Source: CAZIKF01 sp964539825
GTDB lineage: Bacteria; Muiribacteriota; UBA6191
Assembly (NCBI GenBank): GCA_964539825.1
Contig: CAZIKF010000008.1
Location: forward strand, 62,001-126,000
Direction: 5' to 3'
Length of the DNA: 64,000 nt
Under the pieces are notes generated by a model that was not told the origin of the DNA, ran no database searches, and saw only the letters and a list, made by a program, of their open reading frames with translations. The translations under genes were made by a program, and so were the position numbers. Shown here in pieces: positions 60,277 through 64,000 of this stretch (position 1 is its first letter; every line of letters begins with the position of its first letter).

Positions 60277-61998
60277 CTAATGCCCGCCCGCGGTGACCCT
60301 GATCACTTCGTCCAGAGTTGTTATTCCAACCAGGGATTTCCTGAGCGCTGACTCCCGAAGGGTTAACATTCCCTCTTTGCGAGCCAGAGTTGTAATATCA
60401 GAAACGCTCCCTCCCCTGAGAATCAAACTCTTCTGATTTTCAGTCATGGACATCACTTCATAGATTCCCATTCGCCCCTTGTATCCCGAACCGCCGCATG
60501 AATCACATCCGGCTCCCTTGAATAAGCGAAAGTTATTGGAGTCTATATGACGCAAATCCAGGTGAGCCAGGACTTCATCATTGATCGTAAAAGTTTCCTT
60601 CACTTCACGCTTGGCCCGATACTCAGTTTTACAATCTTTACAAATGGTTCTAACCAGCCGCTGTGCTTGAATCAACACGATAGAAGAGGTGATCATAAAG
60701 GCTTCTAGCCCCATATTGAGCAGTCTCCCGATGGTACCTGGAGCATCATTGGTGTGCAGGGTTGAAAGAACGAGGTGCCCTGTCATGGAAGCTTTAATCG
60801 CGATCTCCGCTGTTTCAAAATCTCTAATCTCTCCAACCATGATGATATCTGGATCCTGGCGCAGAAAGGAGCGAAGCGCGGCGGCAAATGTGAGTCCGAT
60901 ATCAGGTCTGCACTGTACCTGGTTAATCCCCTCAAGCTGATACTCGACGGGATCCTCGGCTGTCATCACATTTGTGGTTGGCTGATTCAGAGTACAAAGG
61001 GCCGAATACAAAGTAGTGGTTTTCCCAGACCCGGTAGGGCCGGTGATCAAGATGATTCCGTAAGGATGACCAATTCCTTCTTTAAACCGTTCATAGGTCT
61101 TTGGCTCGAATCCCAGTGACCCAAGGTCCACCTTCAGGGAACTCTGGTCTAAAATCCGCATTACTATTTTTTCACCCCAGGTGCAGGGAAGGGTGGAGAC
61201 CCTGAGATCCACGGTCTTGTTCGTTACCTTGATCTTAATTCGACCATCTTGGGGAAGTCTTTTTTCAGCGATGTCCAGGTGTGCCATGATTTTGAGCCTG
61301 GAGGTAATCGCGGCCTGGGCCTTTTTGGGTGGTTTCACATCTACGGTTAAAACACCGTCCAGGCGATATCGAACCCGTAATTCCTTTTCAAAAGGCTCAA
61401 CGTGAATATCTGAGACTCCTCGCTGAACAGCCTGGGAAATAATCAAGTTCACCAATTTGATGATCGGTGCGTCGTTCTCACCCAGTTCCCCGCTTAGTTC
61501 CTCTTCAAGATCTTCTTCAGATGCCTGACCGATATCACCGATCTCGTCCATCAGGCTATCAGCCTTGGAAGCATCGCCGTAGGCTTCATCCAATGCCTGA
61601 TTGAGATCCTTTGAGGTAACGATGACAGGTTTCACAATCATTCCTGTCATCAGGGCCACATCGTCAATCGCTACGATGTTGAGCGGATCGACCATGGCCA
61701 CAGTAAGCTTGTTACCTACTTTATTGATGGGAATCAATTGATGCCTGCGCGCTACGGGCTCGGGGATTAACTTCACCGTGCTCGGCTCGATCAAATAATG
61801 ACTCAGGTCAATATGAGGAACATTGAGTTGTTCCGCCAATACCCGGACAATTTCTTGTTCGGTGACAAGCCCCATCTCAACGAGAATTAGACCTACCCGC
61901 TTACCTGCAAGTTTTCCTTTGGTAAGCGCTTCCTGGAGTTGCTCTTGAGTGATTAACCCCTTTTCTACAAGTGCGTCACCTAATCTTATTCGCTTCAT
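60277..61998 (-). CDS. pilB: Type IV pilus assembly ATPase PilB
   Basis: Extension motor of 573 residues. The N-terminal MshEN domain ('LGDALVEKGLITQEQLQEAL', 'LGLVTEQEIVRVLAEQLNVP') is a known cyclic-di-GMP-binding fold in some homologues. The ATPase core has 'ASDIHVEP'-like 'VSDIHVEPFEKELRVRYRLD', Walker A GPTGSGKTTTLY, Asp box 'TAEDPVEYQLEGINQVQ', Walker B 'IIMVGEIRDFETAEIA' and His box 'STLHTNDAPGTIGRLL'. A tetracysteine zinc site follows (CKDC ... CDSC, GGSGYKGR). All catalytic features look intact. First gene of the pilus cluster. Confidence 0.97.
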   Translation of the reverse strand: MKRIRLGDALVEKGLITQEQLQEALTKGKLAGKRVGLILVEMGLVTEQEIVRVLAEQLNVPHIDLSHYLIEPSTVKLIPEPVARRHQLIPINKVGNKLTVAMVDPLNIVAIDDVALMTGMIVKPVIVTSKDLNQALDEAYGDASKADSLMDEIGDIGQASEEDLEEELSGELGENDAPIIKLVNLIISQAVQRGVSDIHVEPFEKELRVRYRLDGVLTVDVKPPKKAQAAITSRLKIMAHLDIAEKRLPQDGRIKIKVTNKTVDLRVSTLPCTWGEKIVMRILDQSSLKVDLGSLGFEPKTYERFKEGIGHPYGIILITGPTGSGKTTTLYSALCTLNQPTTNVMTAEDPVEYQLEGINQVQCRPDIGLTFAAALRSFLRQDPDIIMVGEIRDFETAEIAIKASMTGHLVLSTLHTNDAPGTIGRLLNMGLEAFMITSSIVLIQAQRLVRTICKDCKTEYRAKREVKETFTINDEVLAHLDLRHIDSNNFRLFKGAGCDSCGGSGYKGRMGIYEVMSMTENQKSLILRGGSVSDITTLARKEGMLTLRESALRKSLVGITTLDEVIRVTAGGH

Positions 61999-62043
61999 GG
62001 AATATTTCAGGGCCCTGCCCAGTGAATGGTTAAATAGTAGCCC

Positions 62044-63462
62044 TCACCCATCGAGTTGATAGCTATTGACCCTGGATAGATAGTAGAGAGCTTTATTACG
62101 GATCTGACGATTCTGATATTTCCCGATTTCACTCTTGAGCTTGAGCGATTCCAGGTAGTCTCGCACCTTGCGATACCAGGCTACTTTTCCCTCATAGGAG
62201 ACCTCTAGCTCGCCGAGATTATAATGACACATTGCCAGGTAAAACTCAACCAGGTGATACTTCTCATTACGTCGGTCGCATTTCAGGAAACGGTCAATGG
62301 CTAATCTGAATTTTCGAGCTTTATAGAAGCGGAAAGCCTTCCTGAAATAACTTTTAGAATACACTTTTACCTGATTGTGACCCCAATCACATACAAAAAG
62401 ATCTCCATCTTGATCGATGCTGATTCCGTGTGGAAAACTCAGCGTCGAATCTTGACCGTAAAAGCCGCTGGTTGTCCTCAGAGAATACGCCTGGGAACGA
62501 GGACGAGTCATGCTGATGGGAGTGGTCGAGACACTCTGAGAAAACTGACTGGGAACACCAATTGAACCCATGGGAATGCCCTCACGATCAAATTTCAAAA
62601 TTTCGTGGGAGATATTATCCGCTGTATATAGATGACCCATGGAATCCACATAACAAGACTGAGGCATAAAGGCTTCTCCTTTTCTGATATTAGCCTCTAC
62701 CTCACCGGCAAAGTTTCCATCCAGATCAAAGGAAAGAAGTCGAGCTGTTCCGGAGTCAATCACATACATTTTGAGAAGCGTTTCAACCCAAAAGAGCCCC
62801 TTTGGTGCTTTGAGGTACACATTGGGAAGATATTCATCGAGATTCATAAAGTAATTGGACTTGCGTCCGAACATCAGATCGTATGTAAAGACTTCCAAAC
62901 GACTGTTTTGCTCGTCGCTAACCCAGATCAATCCACGGGAATCAATGGCCACAGATCCCGGAAGATTCAATTCCCCGCTCTCAACCCCTTTGGAGCCAAT
63001 GATATTTACTTGTTTGAAGCCGGAGACGGAATCCTGGTAAACCCGAACGATGGAATGGGCCTGATCAACCACATATACCAGGTCTTCATCGAACTTGATA
63101 TGAGCTGGCTGGACCAACCCAGGAAAATTGAGGACCCCTGAGGGGGTACCATTTCTTTGAAAGGATTGTATTCTCTGGTTCCCGAAATCAATTACGTAAA
63201 GAGAATCCTTGTGGATAGTTGCAAACACCGGAAGCAGAAACTCTCCGATCCGATTTCCTCTGCGACCGATGATCGTCTCCAATTCGTATTCTTCCCCCTC
63301 CCCGGATAGGTTGTCGAAGAGTTCTGAATACATTTCATTGGTGACAACTTCCATCTGCAGAACACTTCGCTCCAGACGGGATTCGAGAAGGGCGAATTCA
63401 CCAGACCAATGATTGCTGGAAATTAGGAAAAACAAGAAGAAGTATAGGATCCGTCCAAGCAT
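62044..63462 (-). CDS. Secreted NHL-repeat beta-propeller protein with C-terminal helical repeats
   Basis: 472 residues starting with a hydrophobic signal ('MLGRILYFFLFFLISSNHW'). At least five NHL-type blades can be read: 'LPVFATIHKDSLYVIDFGNQ', 'PAHIKFDEDLVYVVDQAH', 'LPGSVAIDSRGLIWVSDEQN', 'PQSCYVDSMGHLYTADNISH' and 'PHGISIDQDGDLFVCDWGHN'. The last 110 residues are helical and TPR-like ('YKARKFRLAIDRFLKCDRRN', 'YHLVEFYLAMCHYNLGELEV'). Such proteins often act as extracytoplasmic scaffolds. It lies 45 bases before pilB and 45 after the barrel protein, so a shared transcript is likely. Exact role unknown. Confidence 0.78.
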   Translation of the reverse strand: MLGRILYFFLFFLISSNHWSGEFALLESRLERSVLQMEVVTNEMYSELFDNLSGEGEEYELETIIGRRGNRIGEFLLPVFATIHKDSLYVIDFGNQRIQSFQRNGTPSGVLNFPGLVQPAHIKFDEDLVYVVDQAHSIVRVYQDSVSGFKQVNIIGSKGVESGELNLPGSVAIDSRGLIWVSDEQNSRLEVFTYDLMFGRKSNYFMNLDEYLPNVYLKAPKGLFWVETLLKMYVIDSGTARLLSFDLDGNFAGEVEANIRKGEAFMPQSCYVDSMGHLYTADNISHEILKFDREGIPMGSIGVPSQFSQSVSTTPISMTRPRSQAYSLRTTSGFYGQDSTLSFPHGISIDQDGDLFVCDWGHNQVKVYSKSYFRKAFRFYKARKFRLAIDRFLKCDRRNEKYHLVEFYLAMCHYNLGELEVSYEGKVAWYRKVRDYLESLKLKSEIGKYQNRQIRNKALYYLSRVNSYQLDG

Positions 63463-63507
63463 TCTGACTCAATTTCTCTGCAACGCCCGGATTGGCAACG
63501 GCAGTGT

Positions 63508-64000
63508 TTAGAATCGCCGCTTCAGGGATATCCTTTGAACCGAGCCCAGATCATCGTCATTATATGCGAAATCAAAGGTCCAGTCTTGCAGCTTTGCGGA
63601 GGCTCCTACCGTAAATTCGCCCTCATTATTCCCAACGCGAATTCCATAACGGTCCCAGAACCATTGCTCAAGCCCAAAACGAAAAGCGGTTCGCTCCCGC
63701 TCCCTTCTGAGTACATCTACCGCGACATGAATCCCGCTTTGCAGCTTTACAGCCCCTCCAAGAGTGAGTGTCAAAGGAACATCGTCCTTCCTACCAGTAC
63801 TCCAGTCGAGAGATTCAAACATATCCCGCAGCGTCAGTCCAAAAGTCGTGTTTTTTGAATGCTGATACTGCACACCAACATCAAAACCAATTCCATCAGC
63901 CTCTTCGGTGAAGAGAGTTTGATTTAGAAATTTAAAGGAACCGCCAAGGGAAACCTTATCATTCCACCTTGTTGCAGCAGTTACTGAAAGATAACTCTCA
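63508..64000 (-). CDS. PorV/PorQ-like (UPF0164-type) outer-membrane barrel protein, C-terminal part
   Basis: The frame is open to the window edge, giving about 163 residues of a C-terminus. It alternates amphipathic strands typical of an outer-membrane barrel: 'ESYLSVTAATRWNDKVSLGG', 'GIGFDVGVQYQHSKNTTFGL', 'DVPLTLTLGGAVKLQSGIHV', 'FGLEQWFWDRYGIRVGNNEG' and a final 'GSVQRISLKRRF' ending in Phe. The ALGGA- and LRVG-type turns match the PorV/PorQ and UPF0164 families linked to type IX secretion or lipid transport. The N-terminus is outside the window, so the family call is tentative. Confidence 0.65.
   Translation of the reverse strand, partial: ESYLSVTAATRWNDKVSLGGSFKFLNQTLFTEEADGIGFDVGVQYQHSKNTTFGLTLRDMFESLDWSTGRKDDVPLTLTLGGAVKLQSGIHVAVDVLRRERERTAFRFGLEQWFWDRYGIRVGNNEGEFTVGASAKLQDWTFDFAYNDDDLGSVQRISLKRRF

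Overview
The window is about 64 kb of a diderm bacterial chromosome of mid GC content. It probably comes from an uncultivated lineage, and I cannot name the phylum from sequence alone. The clues are a type IV pilus locus, giant secreted proteins ending in FlgD/Por-tail-like Ig domains, a PorV/PorQ-like outer-membrane barrel, periplasmic peptide importers, and zinc-binding (C+) forms of ribosomal proteins S4, S14 and L36. The Por-tail and PorV-like features point toward FCB-type bacteria, but only weakly.

Layout, left to right. Positions 2-5130 (+) hold a tightly overlapped set: the tail of a SoxA-like cytochrome c, polA, tsaE and a degenerate GspE/PilB-like ATPase. Positions 5176-7149 (-) hold a DnaQ-type exonuclease fused to a decayed UvrC-like region, plus two tRNA-Ser genes with their own promoter. 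Positions 7261-21646 (-) are one unbroken run of eleven genes: a Yej-type peptide importer (yejA-yejB-yejE plus two separate ATPases), a second Opp/Dpp-type importer of five genes, then murA. Positions 21835-21959 (+) carry a tRNA-Leu with a good promoter. Positions 21952-41648 (-) are a merged str-S10-spc-alpha ribosomal superoperon from rpsL to rplQ, without tuf, infA or map. It continues into two ECF-type ATPases and a class II aldolase. Positions 41727-55753 (-) hold two giant paralogous secreted proteins of about 2,300 residues each. Positions 55879-61998 (-) are a type IV pilus cluster: pilB, pilT, pilC, two nearly identical pilins, and an HD-domain gene between the pilins. Positions 62044-64000 (-) hold an NHL-repeat protein and the end of a PorV/PorQ-like barrel.

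The most unusual element is non-coding. Between pilT and pilC, positions 58993-59171 form a nearly symmetric 179-nt inverted repeat. The seven transition-type mismatches I identified in the stem all become G-U pairs if the + strand is transcribed, and would be A-C mismatches on the - strand. This suggests a structured RNA made antisense to the pilus operon. A second unusual site is a terminator-like hairpin whose T-run touches the ATG of the first giant gene. It may set how pilin transcription feeds the giant genes.

The parts fit a peptide-scavenging, surface-active cell with twitching pili and large exported surface proteins. No CRISPR array, insertion sequence, prophage or integrase was seen. 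All functional calls rest on motif reading; no database search was run.
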